From: Ascidiaceihabitans sp029251465
Lineage (GTDB): Bacteria > Pseudomonadota > Alphaproteobacteria > Rhodobacterales > Rhodobacteraceae
Assembly (NCBI RefSeq): GCF_042932805.1
Contig: NZ_CP170633.1
Span: 3,596,001 to 3,660,000 of the forward strand
Length of the DNA stretch: 64,000 nucleotides
Direction of reading: 5' to 3'
Part shown: in pieces, positions 24,173 to 32,986 of the stretch
How positions within the stretch are numbered: position 1 is the first letter of the stretch
Layout of the letters: each line of letters starts with the position of its first letter
The notes under the pieces: generated by a model
What the model saw: the letters and a program-made list of their open reading frames with translations, nothing else
Told to the model about the DNA's origin: nothing
Databases searched by the model: none
Program-made: the position numbers and the translations under genes

Positions 24173-24970
24173 GTGAACTACGAAGACTTGGTACCGGTGA
24201 TCCGAAAACTGGCATTGCAGGCAGGCGACAAGATCATGGAAATCTATGACGCTGATGATTTCGACGTGAAATTGAAATCCGACGACAGCCCGGTCACGGC
24301 TGCGGATGAAGCTGCGGATGCGATCATTTCTGAAGGCCTGCGCGCAGCATTCCCCGACATGATGCTGGTCACCGAGGAACAATCTGACACACACACCGCA
24401 TCTGGCGACACGTTCTTGATCGTTGATCCACTTGATGGCACCAAAGAATTCATCCACCGCCGTGGCGATTTCACAGTCAACATCGCGTTGGTCGAGGGCG
24501 GCAAACCGACGCGCGGCGTGGTCTATGCACCTGCTAAAAACCGGATGTTCTTTACCCTGGCTGACGGTCAATCGGTTGAGGAAACAGGCGATCTGGACAA
24601 GGATAAAATGGGCGCGATTTCCCCGATCAATGTGTCGGACGCGGACAACAGCGCCCTGATGGTTGTGGCGTCAAAATCGCACCGTGATCAGGCAACCGAT
24701 GATTACATCGGCAAGTACAACGTCAAGGACATGAAAAGCGCCGGATCGTCGTTGAAATTCTGCCTTATCGCAACGGGCGAAGCTGACGTTTACCCACGGG
24801 TCGGGCGCACGATGGAATGGGACACAGCCGCAGGTCACGCCGTACTTTTGGGCGCAGGTGGCGACGTGGTCCGGTTCGACGATCACACGCCGCTCAAGTA
24901 CGGAAAAGCCGATTTTGCCAACCCGTTTTTCATCGCCTACGCGCCGTCGGTCGAACTGAAGCCTGCCTAG
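24173..24970 (+). CDS. cysQ: 3'(2'),5'-bisphosphate nucleotidase CysQ
   Basis: A 265-residue inositol-monophosphatase-family protein that hydrolyses 3'-phosphoadenosine 5'-phosphate (PAP), the by-product of sulfate assimilation and sulfotransferases. Metal-binding motifs are visible: LVTEEQS and IVDPLDGTKEFIHR, then MEWDTAAGHAVL near the end. GTG 24173 is chosen because AGGAG stands 7 bases before it. The next gene's GTG shares the last base of its TAG. A sulfotransferase gene lies about 8 kb downstream, so PAP removal here may serve glycan sulfation; that link is inference. Confidence 0.92.
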   Translation: MNYEDLVPVIRKLALQAGDKIMEIYDADDFDVKLKSDDSPVTAADEAADAIISEGLRAAFPDMMLVTEEQSDTHTASGDTFLIVDPLDGTKEFIHRRGDFTVNIALVEGGKPTRGVVYAPAKNRMFFTLADGQSVEETGDLDKDKMGAISPINVSDADNSALMVVASKSHRDQATDDYIGKYNVKDMKSAGSSLKFCLIATGEADVYPRVGRTMEWDTAAGHAVLLGAGGDVVRFDDHTPLKYGKADFANPFFIAYAPSVELKPA

Positions 24971-25770
24971 TGTCAGTCCTGATCGTCATCCCCGCGCGCT
25001 ACGCATCGACCCGCTACCCAGCGAAACCTTTGGCACTGCTTAAGGGCGCGTCGGGCGTTTCGCGGTCCTTGATCGAACGGTCTTGGCGCGCGGCCTGCGA
25101 GGTCCGAGGCGTCGACCGCGTGGTGGTGGCCACAGACGACGATCGTATCCGCGAAGCCGCAGAAGCATTCGGTGCAGAGGTCGTGATGACCTCGGTCGAT
25201 TGCGCAAACGGGACTGAACGCTGCGCCGAGGCACACGCGAATTTGGGTGGCAACTACGAGATCGTCGTGAACCTGCAAGGCGACGCACCCTTGACGCCAC
25301 ATTGGTTTGTCGAGGATCTGGTCACTGGCCTGCGCGCCGCCCCTGATCAAGACATCGCAACGCCGATTTTGCGCTGTGACGGGGCAACGTTAAACGGGTT
25401 TCTAGAGGACCGCAAAGCCGGTCGTGTTGGTGGCACAACTGCCGTTTTTGACGCGAATTTGCGGGCGATGTATTTCTCGAAAGAAGTTGTGCCATTTACG
25501 TCAAAAACATACTCTAACACGGATGAAACGCCGGTTTTCCATCATGTCGGGGTGTATGCGTATCGCCCAAAACCGTTGGCGGATTATCGGTCGTGGCCCG
25601 TTGGCCCGCTAGAGATGCTTGAGGGGTTAGAACAACTTCGGTTTATGGAAAACGGGCGGGCTGTCAGATGCGTAGAAGTCGAGGCAAAAGGCCGTCAGTT
25701 TTGGGAGCTTAACAACCCCGAAGACGTTCCAAAAATCGAAGCGATGATGGCCAAGATGGGTCTGGAATGA
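24970..25770 (+). CDS. kdsB: CMP-KDO synthetase (3-deoxy-manno-octulosonate cytidylyltransferase)
   Basis: A 266-residue nucleotidyltransferase. The N-terminal VIPARYASTRYPAKPLA is the KdsB signature; VVVATDDDRI, VNLQGDAP and HHVGVYAYR follow. It activates KDO for lipid A-core synthesis in the cytoplasm. The start is GTG 24970, sharing a base with the cysQ stop, and its stop overlaps the following glycosyltransferase (ATGA). KdsD for the same pathway is encoded at 37589-38554. Confidence 0.94.
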   Translation: MSVLIVIPARYASTRYPAKPLALLKGASGVSRSLIERSWRAACEVRGVDRVVVATDDDRIREAAEAFGAEVVMTSVDCANGTERCAEAHANLGGNYEIVVNLQGDAPLTPHWFVEDLVTGLRAAPDQDIATPILRCDGATLNGFLEDRKAGRVGGTTAVFDANLRAMYFSKEVVPFTSKTYSNTDETPVFHHVGVYAYRPKPLADYRSWPVGPLEMLEGLEQLRFMENGRAVRCVEVEAKGRQFWELNNPEDVPKIEAMMAKMGLE

Positions 25771-27011
25771 TCCCCCCATCGGCCAAGGTTTCGGTAAGTG
25801 TTGTGGTCGTAAGCCGCGACCGACCGATGGCTTTGAAACGCTGTGTGACGGGTTTGTCCCAGCTGCAATATTCCAATTTTGAAATCGTTGTTGTGGCTGA
25901 CCCTGCTGGAATTAACGCCTTGGATGACATCAAGGATTTGATCAAAACGATCACGTTCGATGAGCCCAATATTTCCGCCGCGCGCAACACAGGCATCAAC
26001 GTCGCCGCTGGCGAAGTCATCGCGTTCATCGACGATGATGCCGTGCCGGAACCGACGTGGTTGACGTATCTGACGCAGCCGTTTGAGAATGCCAAAGTCG
26101 GTGCAGCGGGCGGGTTTGTACGAGGTCGCAACGGTATCAGTTTTCAATGGAAAGCGCGGGTGCTGGATGCCCAAGGACAGGCGAGCGACCTGGCCGTAGA
26201 CGAAACCCAAACCACGATCCTGACACCGCAACCAGAGACCGCGATCAAAACCGAAGGCACCAACATGGCAGTGCGCCGTGACGTGCTGGTGGACCTCGGC
26301 GGTTTTGATCCTGCCTACACGTTTTACTTGGACGAAACCGACCTGAATATGCGCCTGTCTGCTGCGGGCCATTTGACCGCGATTGCGCCGCTTGCGCAGG
26401 TCCACCACGGGTTTGCTGCCAGTGTGCGACGCCGCGTTGACCGTGTGCCGACGGACCTGTTTGATATCGGGGCCAGTTGGGCCGTGTTTCAACGCAAATA
26501 CATAGCACAAGAGCATCGTGATGATCACTGGCAACGCCAACTTCGATCCGAACGTCGCCGTGTGCTGACCCACATGATCGCCGGCGGATTGGAACCGCGA
26601 CAGGTACGTTATTTGATGCACCGACTTCGTGAAGGCTACAGCGATGGGCAATCACGCGAACTGGCCAAGGGCGGACTTTCGTCCCATGCTTCAGACGCTT
26701 TTAAGAAGTTCCACGTTAAGCCACGCACCAGCACGTTCGAAGTCGTAGGGATTCGCGGCCGAAAAGCCGCCCTTGAGCAGGCAAAGTTTAGGGTGAAAAG
26801 TAAGGAAATTCTCACCTTGATGATCCTGTCACCGACGGCTTTATACCACCATGTTCGGTTCCATGTTGATGGCTATTGGGAACAACGCGGTGGTCTCTTT
26901 GGAAAGGCTGAACGCTCGGATAAGGCGTTCAAACTGAGCACAAAAACGAGGCGCCGAAAACAAGAGATGTCGCGGATTCATGCCATTCGAGGGCTAAGTG
27001 ACGAAAAATGA
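25767..27011 (+). CDS. Family 2 glycosyltransferase with extra C-terminal region
   Basis: A 414-residue protein. The GT-A domain (about 1-235) has VSVVVVSRDRP, the NISAARNTGINVAAGEV block and the metal-binding FIDDDAVPEP; KTEGTNMAVRRDVLVDLGGF and YLDETDLNMRLSAAG close the catalytic region. About 170 basic residues of unassigned function follow. It overlaps kdsB by 4 bp, hinting at a role in lipopolysaccharide core or a related surface glycan. Donor and acceptor cannot be predicted. Confidence 0.88.
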   Translation: MIPPSAKVSVSVVVVSRDRPMALKRCVTGLSQLQYSNFEIVVVADPAGINALDDIKDLIKTITFDEPNISAARNTGINVAAGEVIAFIDDDAVPEPTWLTYLTQPFENAKVGAAGGFVRGRNGISFQWKARVLDAQGQASDLAVDETQTTILTPQPETAIKTEGTNMAVRRDVLVDLGGFDPAYTFYLDETDLNMRLSAAGHLTAIAPLAQVHHGFAASVRRRVDRVPTDLFDIGASWAVFQRKYIAQEHRDDHWQRQLRSERRRVLTHMIAGGLEPRQVRYLMHRLREGYSDGQSRELAKGGLSSHASDAFKKFHVKPRTSTFEVVGIRGRKAALEQAKFRVKSKEILTLMILSPTALYHHVRFHVDGYWEQRGGLFGKAERSDKAFKLSTKTRRRKQEMSRIHAIRGLSDEK

Positions 27012-27143
27012 CTACCGGCTACACCAATTGCGTGTAATTTGGCGAAAATGGGCTTTTCGGACGTGCTTTGTCCAAAATCCTATGCGAAAATGAATAAAAC
27101 ATCGCCTGCTTTGTACAGAGCGGTCAATACATGAGGACAAGGT

Positions 27144-28037
27144 ATGCGTAAGAAAGTCACAAAAGCCATCTTTCCGGTGGCAGGGTTGGGCACGCGGTTT
27201 TTACCAGCGACAAAATCAGTCCCCAAAGAGATCATGACTTTGGTCGATCGCCCCCTGATTCAATACGCCATCGACGAAGCGCGTGCGGCAGGCATCAAGG
27301 AATTCATCTTTGTGACCTCGCGCGGTAAAGGTGCGCTTGAGGACTATTTCGACCACGCCCCGAACCTTGAGCAAGAGTTGCGCAAGAAGGGTAAAGACGA
27401 ACTTCTCGAAATTCTAAAAGACACAAACATGGACAGTGGCGCGATCGCGTACATGCGCCAACACAAAGCGCTGGGCCTTGGTCACGCGGTTTGGTGCGCC
27501 CGTCGTTTGATCCACAACGAACCGTTTGCGGTGATTCTGCCAGACGATGTGATTGCGGCTGAAACGCCCTGCTTGCAGCAGATGGTCGAAGCCTACGAGG
27601 AAACTGGCGGCAATATGGTCGCTGCGATGGAAGTCGCGCCCGAGAAAACCTCGTCTTATGGCGTTTTGGATGTGTCCGAAGACATGGGTGCAATGGTCCG
27701 TGTTAAAGGTATGGTTGAAAAGCCACCTGCCGCAGAAGCGCCGTCAAACCTGGCCGTGATTGGCCGCTATATTTTGTCACCGTCTGTGATGGGCAACCTG
27801 AACAAGCTGAAATCCGGTGCGGGTGGAGAAATCCAGCTGACGGACGGAATTGCTGCAGAAATCGCGCAAGATAACCCGGTTTACGGTTTCCGTTTCCGTG
27901 GTCAGCGTTTTGATTGCGGATCCAAGTCGGGCTTTTTGCAAGCGACTGTTGCCTTTGGTTTGGCACGTGAAGAATTGCGCGACGACCTGTTGGGGTATAT
28001 TACTGACGTTGTTGGACAGCAAAAAGCGGCTGAATAA
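27144..28037 (+). CDS. galU: UTP-glucose-1-phosphate uridylyltransferase
   Basis: A 297-residue GalU. The N-terminal FPVAGLGTRFLPATKSVPKE binds UTP; VDRPLIQYAIDEA, LPDDVI and GRYILSPSVM are typical, and FRFRGQRFDCGSKSGFL closes the sugar site. It makes UDP-glucose for surface polysaccharides. AGGACAAGGT precedes the start. A 132-bp AT-richer gap separates it from the upstream glycosyltransferase, so it may have its own promoter, but I could not define one. galE follows after 19 bp. Confidence 0.96.
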   Translation: MRKKVTKAIFPVAGLGTRFLPATKSVPKEIMTLVDRPLIQYAIDEARAAGIKEFIFVTSRGKGALEDYFDHAPNLEQELRKKGKDELLEILKDTNMDSGAIAYMRQHKALGLGHAVWCARRLIHNEPFAVILPDDVIAAETPCLQQMVEAYEETGGNMVAAMEVAPEKTSSYGVLDVSEDMGAMVRVKGMVEKPPAAEAPSNLAVIGRYILSPSVMGNLNKLKSGAGGEIQLTDGIAAEIAQDNPVYGFRFRGQRFDCGSKSGFLQATVAFGLAREELRDDLLGYITDVVGQQKAAE

Positions 28038-28056
28038 ACCGCAACAGGGGTACTAA

Positions 28057-29043
28057 ATGGGGCAGAATGTTCTGGTCACGGGTGGGGCGGGCTATATCGG
28101 CTCGCACGCTTGTAAGGCGTTGAAAACTGCCGGGTTTGTGCCCGTTACATTTGACAATTTGGTGACAGGTTGGAAAGAGGCCGTGAAATTCGGCCCCTTT
28201 GCGCAAGGCGATTTGCTAGACCGCGCCCGTTTGGACAAAGTATTTGCCGAATTTCAACCCGTTGCAGTGATGCATTTTGCAGCGCTTAGTCAGGTCGGCG
28301 AAAGCATGTCCGAGCCGGGCAAATACTGGCGCAACAACGTGTCCGGATCGCTAAACCTGATCGAAGCGGCGGTGGGTGCCGGTTGCAAAAACTTCGTATT
28401 TTCAAGTACCTGCGCGACGTACGGCGATCAAGACAACGTGGTGCTCGACGAAAACTCGGCGCAATTCCCGATCAACGCATACGGCGCATCCAAGCGCGCC
28501 ATCGAAGACATTCTGCGCGATTTCGAGGTTTCGGATGGCCTGCGTCACGTGATCTTCCGTTACTTTAACGTGGCTGGTGCGGATCCAGACGGCGAGGTCG
28601 GTGAATTCCACCAACCCGAGACACATTTGATCCCGCTGATGTTGGACGCGATTGATGGTAAACGCGATGCGCTTACCATTTTTGGTACGGATTACGACAC
28701 GCCGGACGGCACCTGCATTCGCGACTACGTGCATGTTTGCGATTTGGTGGACGCGCATGTTTTGGGGCTGAAATGGCTACAAGACGACAAGGACAGCCGC
28801 GTGTTTAACCTTGGCACCGGCAGCGGTTTTTCTGTGCGCGAGGTCATCGATCATTCGCGTAACGTGACCAACCGGGTAGTGCCGTTTAAAGAGGGCGCGC
28901 GTCGTGCCGGCGATTGTACGAAACTGGTGTCGGGTTCCAGCCGCGCCGTTTCCGAGCTAGGGTGGAACCCCGCGCGATCAACGCTGCAAACCATGATCGC
29001 AGATGCATGGAGATGGCACCAAACTGGACACTACTCTGAATAA
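28057..29043 (+). CDS. galE: UDP-glucose 4-epimerase
   Basis: A 328-residue extended SDR epimerase. NAD-binding GGAGYIGSHACKAL opens the protein; the catalytic Ser and Tyr-Lys are in FSSTCATYGD and INAYGASKRAIED. FRYFNVAGADPDGEVGE and DGTCIRDYVHVCDL are GalE hallmarks. It interconverts UDP-glucose and UDP-galactose made available by the galU product upstream. The next gene's start lies inside its last 41 bp. Confidence 0.96.
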   Translation: MGQNVLVTGGAGYIGSHACKALKTAGFVPVTFDNLVTGWKEAVKFGPFAQGDLLDRARLDKVFAEFQPVAVMHFAALSQVGESMSEPGKYWRNNVSGSLNLIEAAVGAGCKNFVFSSTCATYGDQDNVVLDENSAQFPINAYGASKRAIEDILRDFEVSDGLRHVIFRYFNVAGADPDGEVGEFHQPETHLIPLMLDAIDGKRDALTIFGTDYDTPDGTCIRDYVHVCDLVDAHVLGLKWLQDDKDSRVFNLGTGSGFSVREVIDHSRNVTNRVVPFKEGARRAGDCTKLVSGSSRAVSELGWNPARSTLQTMIADAWRWHQTGHYSE

Positions 29044-30229
29044 GCCCCCTGCTCGTGTGATTGATATCACCCGCTTGATCCGCCGCGCGGGTCGGGTACT
29101 GACAGGCGTGGATCGGGTCGAAATGGCGTATGTGCGCGCGCTGATCGCCCAAGATTGTCCCGTGTTTGCCTTGGCTCGTACGCCGTTTGGGTATGTGCTG
29201 CTGGATCAATCTGGCTTGATCGAGATGGAACAGCGGCTCAGCGGCAAAAGCCCATTCTTTCGCCCTGATTTGTTGTCTGTTATGCAGCGCAAACTTAGCG
29301 TGATCGAACGCAGCGCACAGGCTGATTTACGCAGGCTGTCGATGGCAAGGTGTCTGCCGAATAGGCTGATTTCGATGCTGAGGCAGCACGTTCCCAATGG
29401 CGCGTCCTACGTTAATGTTGGTCATAGCAATTTGACGTCGCGGGTTTTGCAATCGGCGAAAACTGCGCTGGGCGGACCTATCGCTGTGATGATCCACGAT
29501 GTAATTCCGCTGGATTTCCCGCAATTCCAGCGTGCGGGCACAGTTGACGTGTTCCGTGAAAAATTGCGTCGCACCCAAACATTTGCCGATGTTGTGATCT
29601 ACAATTCCGCGGATACACAGGTGCGTAGCGAGAGGCACATGCGCGCTTGGGGGGCGGTGCCGCGTGGTATTGTTGCGCATTTGGCAACAGACTTGCCGCA
29701 GCCGAATCCTGAATTCGTCTGCCCACATGCCCCGTATTTTGTCTGTATTGGCACAATTGAACCCCGCAAGAATCACGCGTTCCTTTTGGATATCTGGCAG
29801 GAAATGGGTGTTGATGCCCCGCATTTGCACATTTGTGGCGGGCGCGGTTGGAACAACAAAAACGTGTTTGATCGCCTTGATGCTTTGCCCGCTGACACCA
29901 AGATTATTGAACACAACAACATGAACGATGCCGACATGGCGGCCCTCTTGAATGGCTCAAACGGATTGCTGTTTCCGTCCTTTGCCGAAGGGTTTGGGCT
30001 GCCTCCAATTGAGGCCGCGTGCCTGAACGTGCCAATTGTGTGCAACCCATTGGAGGTATTGCGGGAAACCTTGGGCGATATTCCCGTTTACGCAGGCGTT
30101 TCAGACAGCTATCTGTGGATAAATACGATTAAAGAGTTGGCACAAGCCAGCCCTGAGGCGCGCGGATCGGGAACATACAAATCCACTACTTGGGGCGACC
30201 ATTTCAAGGTCGCGTTAAGGATGTTCTGA
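29003..30229 (+). CDS. GT4-like (GT-B) glycosyltransferase
   Basis: A 408-residue protein of the GT-B type. The C-terminal donor domain shows CIGTIEPRKNHAFLLDIW, HICGGRGWNNKN and the retaining-type motif PSFAEGFGLPPIEAACLN followed by PIVCNPLEVLRE. The N-terminal half contains VIDITRLIRRAGRVLTGVDR and MIHDVIPLDFP. The ATG at 29003 overlaps galE by 41 bp; GTG 29057 is an alternative start that would avoid the overlap. It likely adds a sugar to the polymer made by this cluster; specificity unknown. Confidence 0.88.
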   Translation: MHGDGTKLDTTLNKPPARVIDITRLIRRAGRVLTGVDRVEMAYVRALIAQDCPVFALARTPFGYVLLDQSGLIEMEQRLSGKSPFFRPDLLSVMQRKLSVIERSAQADLRRLSMARCLPNRLISMLRQHVPNGASYVNVGHSNLTSRVLQSAKTALGGPIAVMIHDVIPLDFPQFQRAGTVDVFREKLRRTQTFADVVIYNSADTQVRSERHMRAWGAVPRGIVAHLATDLPQPNPEFVCPHAPYFVCIGTIEPRKNHAFLLDIWQEMGVDAPHLHICGGRGWNNKNVFDRLDALPADTKIIEHNNMNDADMAALLNGSNGLLFPSFAEGFGLPPIEAACLNVPIVCNPLEVLRETLGDIPVYAGVSDSYLWINTIKELAQASPEARGSGTYKSTTWGDHFKVALRMF

Positions 30230-30278
30230 TAAAGCTGCTATAAGGGATGGGCAACACCGACAAAGTAAGGGCAGAAAT

Positions 30279-31289
30279 TTGGGTGCTTGGCAGTCATATC
30301 GACTGAGGCTTCAACGCAAGCGATGGCGCATCCGTGCGGTTCGTAAACGTCGGGAATTGGGTCGCGTGGCAGATCGTACTTCGCAGATTCGCGAAGAAGA
30401 TATTTTGCTGTTCTCGACCCTGCGCAACGAAAAGATTCGGCTGCCGTATTTCCTGAATTACTACCGTGACCAAGGGGTCAATCATTTCCTAATCGTGGAC
30501 AATGACAGCACTGATGGTTCGGCCGAGTATTTGGCGGACCAGCCTGACGTATCTGTTTGGCGCACGAGTGCCAGTTACAAGCGGTCCCGTTTTGGTGTGG
30601 ATTGGCTGAATTGGTTGCAGTTGAAATACGCGCATGGCCATTGGGCGCTGACCGTCGATCCAGATGAATTTCTAGTCTATCCATTTTGCGATACGCGTCC
30701 TTTGCGGGCGCTGACCGACTGGCTGGATGCGTCCAACATCAAATCCTTTAGTGCAATGTTGTTGGACATGTATCCAAAGGGTCGATTGGATGAACAACCC
30801 TACCAATCAGGGCAGGATCCGATTGAGATCGCCAGTTGGTTTGACAGCGGTAACTACAATCTGTCCCGCAACAAGCGGTTTGGGAATCTGTGGATCCAAG
30901 GTGGGCCGCGCGCCCGTGTGTTCTTTGCCGATGCGCCGGAAAAGGCACCAGCGTTGAACAAAATCCCCCTCGTGAAATGGGACCGCAAGTACACGTATGT
31001 CAGTTCGACGCACATGTTGCTGCCGCGCGGTTTGAACTTGGTCTATGATGAATGGGGCGGCGAAAAAGCCAGCGGCGTGTTGCTGCACGCAAAATTTATC
31101 GACACGTTCACGGTCAAGGCGCAAGAAGAACTAAGTCGAGGGCAACACTATTCCGCGTCCGTCGAATACAAGGCCTACGCCGAGAGCCTGAAAGACGACC
31201 CAGAACTGTGGTGCAAATGGTCCGAAAAATACATCAACTGGCGCCAGCTTGAGATTTTAGGCCTTATGTCTAAAGGAAACTGGGCATGA
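30279..31289 (+). CDS. Glycosyltransferase of the Glyco_tranf_2_4 type
   Basis: A 336-residue protein. STLRNEKIRLPYFLNYYRDQ and HFLIVDNDSTDGSAEYL match the PF13704-type GT2 family, and the metal-binding DxD lies in LTVDPDEFLVYP. No ATG is in frame, so I chose TTG 30279, which has AAGGG about 7 bases upstream. The C-terminal half is less conserved. It overlaps the following gene by 4 bp (ATGA). It is part of the glycan cluster; its acceptor is unknown. Confidence 0.85.
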   Translation: MGAWQSYRLRLQRKRWRIRAVRKRRELGRVADRTSQIREEDILLFSTLRNEKIRLPYFLNYYRDQGVNHFLIVDNDSTDGSAEYLADQPDVSVWRTSASYKRSRFGVDWLNWLQLKYAHGHWALTVDPDEFLVYPFCDTRPLRALTDWLDASNIKSFSAMLLDMYPKGRLDEQPYQSGQDPIEIASWFDSGNYNLSRNKRFGNLWIQGGPRARVFFADAPEKAPALNKIPLVKWDRKYTYVSSTHMLLPRGLNLVYDEWGGEKASGVLLHAKFIDTFTVKAQEELSRGQHYSASVEYKAYAESLKDDPELWCKWSEKYINWRQLEILGLMSKGNWA

Positions 31290-32983
31290 GCGTCGGGATC
31301 GTCATGTTGGTGCACACGGCCCTTGACCGCGCTGAACAAGCCGCGCGTCACTGGGCGGCAGGCGGTTGCCCCGTTGTCATCCATTGCGACAAATTGGTGG
31401 ACAACAAAACCTACAACGCATTTGTGACATCTCTGTCTGACGTTCCGAATGTTGAATTTTCGACCCGATATCGCTGCGAATGGGGCACTTGGGGCATTGT
31501 CGCAGCCACGCAGGTCGCATCTGAAATGATGCTGAACCAGTTTCCTTTTGTGCGTCATGTCTATCTCGCGTCTGGATCTTGCTTGCCCTTGCGGCCCGTC
31601 GAAGAATTGGTCGAATACCTTGAGGAACGACCGCGCACGGATTTCATCGAAAGCGCAACAACAGCCGATGTGCCCTGGACCGTTGGTGGCTTGGATCATG
31701 AACGCTTTACCTTGCGCTTTCCATTTTCATGGAAACGGAGCCGTTTTTGGTTCGATCGCTACGTTCAATTTCAACGCACATTACGTCTGAAACGCAAAAT
31801 TCCCAATGGCGTGATTCCACACATGGGCAGCCAGTGGTGGTGTCTGACACGGCAAACATTGTCGGCAATTTTACAAGATCCGGATCGACCAGATTACGAC
31901 AAATATTTTAAGCAGGTCTGGATCCCCGACGAGAGCTATTTCCAGACATTGTCGCGGCAGTATTCCACGAATGTGGAAAGCCGGTCGCTTACGCTGAGCA
32001 AGTTTGATTTTCAGGGCAAACCGCACATCTTTTACGACGATCACCTGCAACTACTGCGTCGTTCAGATTGCTTTGTGGCACGCAAAATTTGGCCACATGC
32101 GGATCGTCTGTACGAAGCATTCCTGACCGATATGGCGGGCGCGATGAAACGGACCGAACCCAATCCGGGTAAAATTGACCGTATTTTTGCCAAAGCAGTA
32201 GAGCGTCGCACACGCGGCCGGCCGGGCCTGTACATGCAAAGCCGCTTTCCCAATGAAGATTGGGAAAATGGCGTGACGGCTGCGCCATATTGCGTTTTCC
32301 ACGGATTTTCCGAGTTGTTTGTAAATTTCGAATCTTGGTTAACCAAAGCGACAGGCGCACGTGTTCACGGCCATCTTTTTGCGCCTGACCGAGCTCATTT
32401 TGCGGACGGCCACGAAACCATCCACGGCGCCATGAGCGATAGCGCGATTTCGCGTAACTATAATCCAGGCGCGTTCTTGACCAACTTGATCTGGAACACG
32501 CGCGGCGAACGTCAGTGTTTTCAATTTGGGCCTGCGGACAATCAAAAGATTAACTGGCGGATATCCAAAGACCACAACGCACAGATTTCCGTGATCAGCG
32601 GCGCTTGGGCTGTGCCGTTGTTCAAATCAAATTTGAATTTTATCGATATCCGTAAAATGGCGGCTGAACTGCAAAAGATCGAAAACGATCACCTCAAAGT
32701 GTTGCGATCACCCTTTGCCAAAGCAAGAGTGCGCATTTGGAGCATGGCTGAGTTCATCGAGGCACCTATGGAACCGTTGCAAGGTATTCTGGACGAGATC
32801 GGACCGACCCAATCGCGCCGCCTGTCCGAGGTTCCAAAGATGGAGGACCTTGCTGGTTTTGGCCAATTCCTGCAAAATCTAAAAAATCAAGGTATGCATC
32901 CGCATTTGATGGGCGATTTTCCTGTCGATCGTGGGACTGAAACCACAAACAAGCCGCCGCGCAAACCCTATTTGGTACAATGA
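31286..32983 (+). CDS. Core-2/I-branching-type N-acetylglucosaminyltransferase with C-terminal DUF5928-like domain
   Basis: A 565-residue protein. Residues about 1-260 resemble GT14 beta-1,6-GlcNAc transferases: IVMLVHTALDRAEQAARHWA, VYLASGSCLPLRPVEELVEY, HMGSQWWCLTRQTL and WIPDESYFQTL. The rest matches what I recall as DUF5928, a roseobacter-typical extension, including FSELFVNFESWLTKATGARV. This region has HLFAPDRAHFADG and could be a second transferase-like module. Overlaps the previous gene by 4 bp; the sulfotransferase follows after 3 bp. Bacterial GT14 specificity is untested, so the sugar is open. Confidence 0.82.
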   Translation: MSVGIVMLVHTALDRAEQAARHWAAGGCPVVIHCDKLVDNKTYNAFVTSLSDVPNVEFSTRYRCEWGTWGIVAATQVASEMMLNQFPFVRHVYLASGSCLPLRPVEELVEYLEERPRTDFIESATTADVPWTVGGLDHERFTLRFPFSWKRSRFWFDRYVQFQRTLRLKRKIPNGVIPHMGSQWWCLTRQTLSAILQDPDRPDYDKYFKQVWIPDESYFQTLSRQYSTNVESRSLTLSKFDFQGKPHIFYDDHLQLLRRSDCFVARKIWPHADRLYEAFLTDMAGAMKRTEPNPGKIDRIFAKAVERRTRGRPGLYMQSRFPNEDWENGVTAAPYCVFHGFSELFVNFESWLTKATGARVHGHLFAPDRAHFADGHETIHGAMSDSAISRNYNPGAFLTNLIWNTRGERQCFQFGPADNQKINWRISKDHNAQISVISGAWAVPLFKSNLNFIDIRKMAAELQKIENDHLKVLRSPFAKARVRIWSMAEFIEAPMEPLQGILDEIGPTQSRRLSEVPKMEDLAGFGQFLQNLKNQGMHPHLMGDFPVDRGTETTNKPPRKPYLVQ

Positions 32984-32986
32984 ATT

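Noticed and set aside
30247..30306. Short ATG frame overlapping the start of the glycosyltransferase at 30279
   Set aside because: Nineteen codons, out of frame, no ribosome-binding site; the TTG start of the larger gene has AAGGG upstream.
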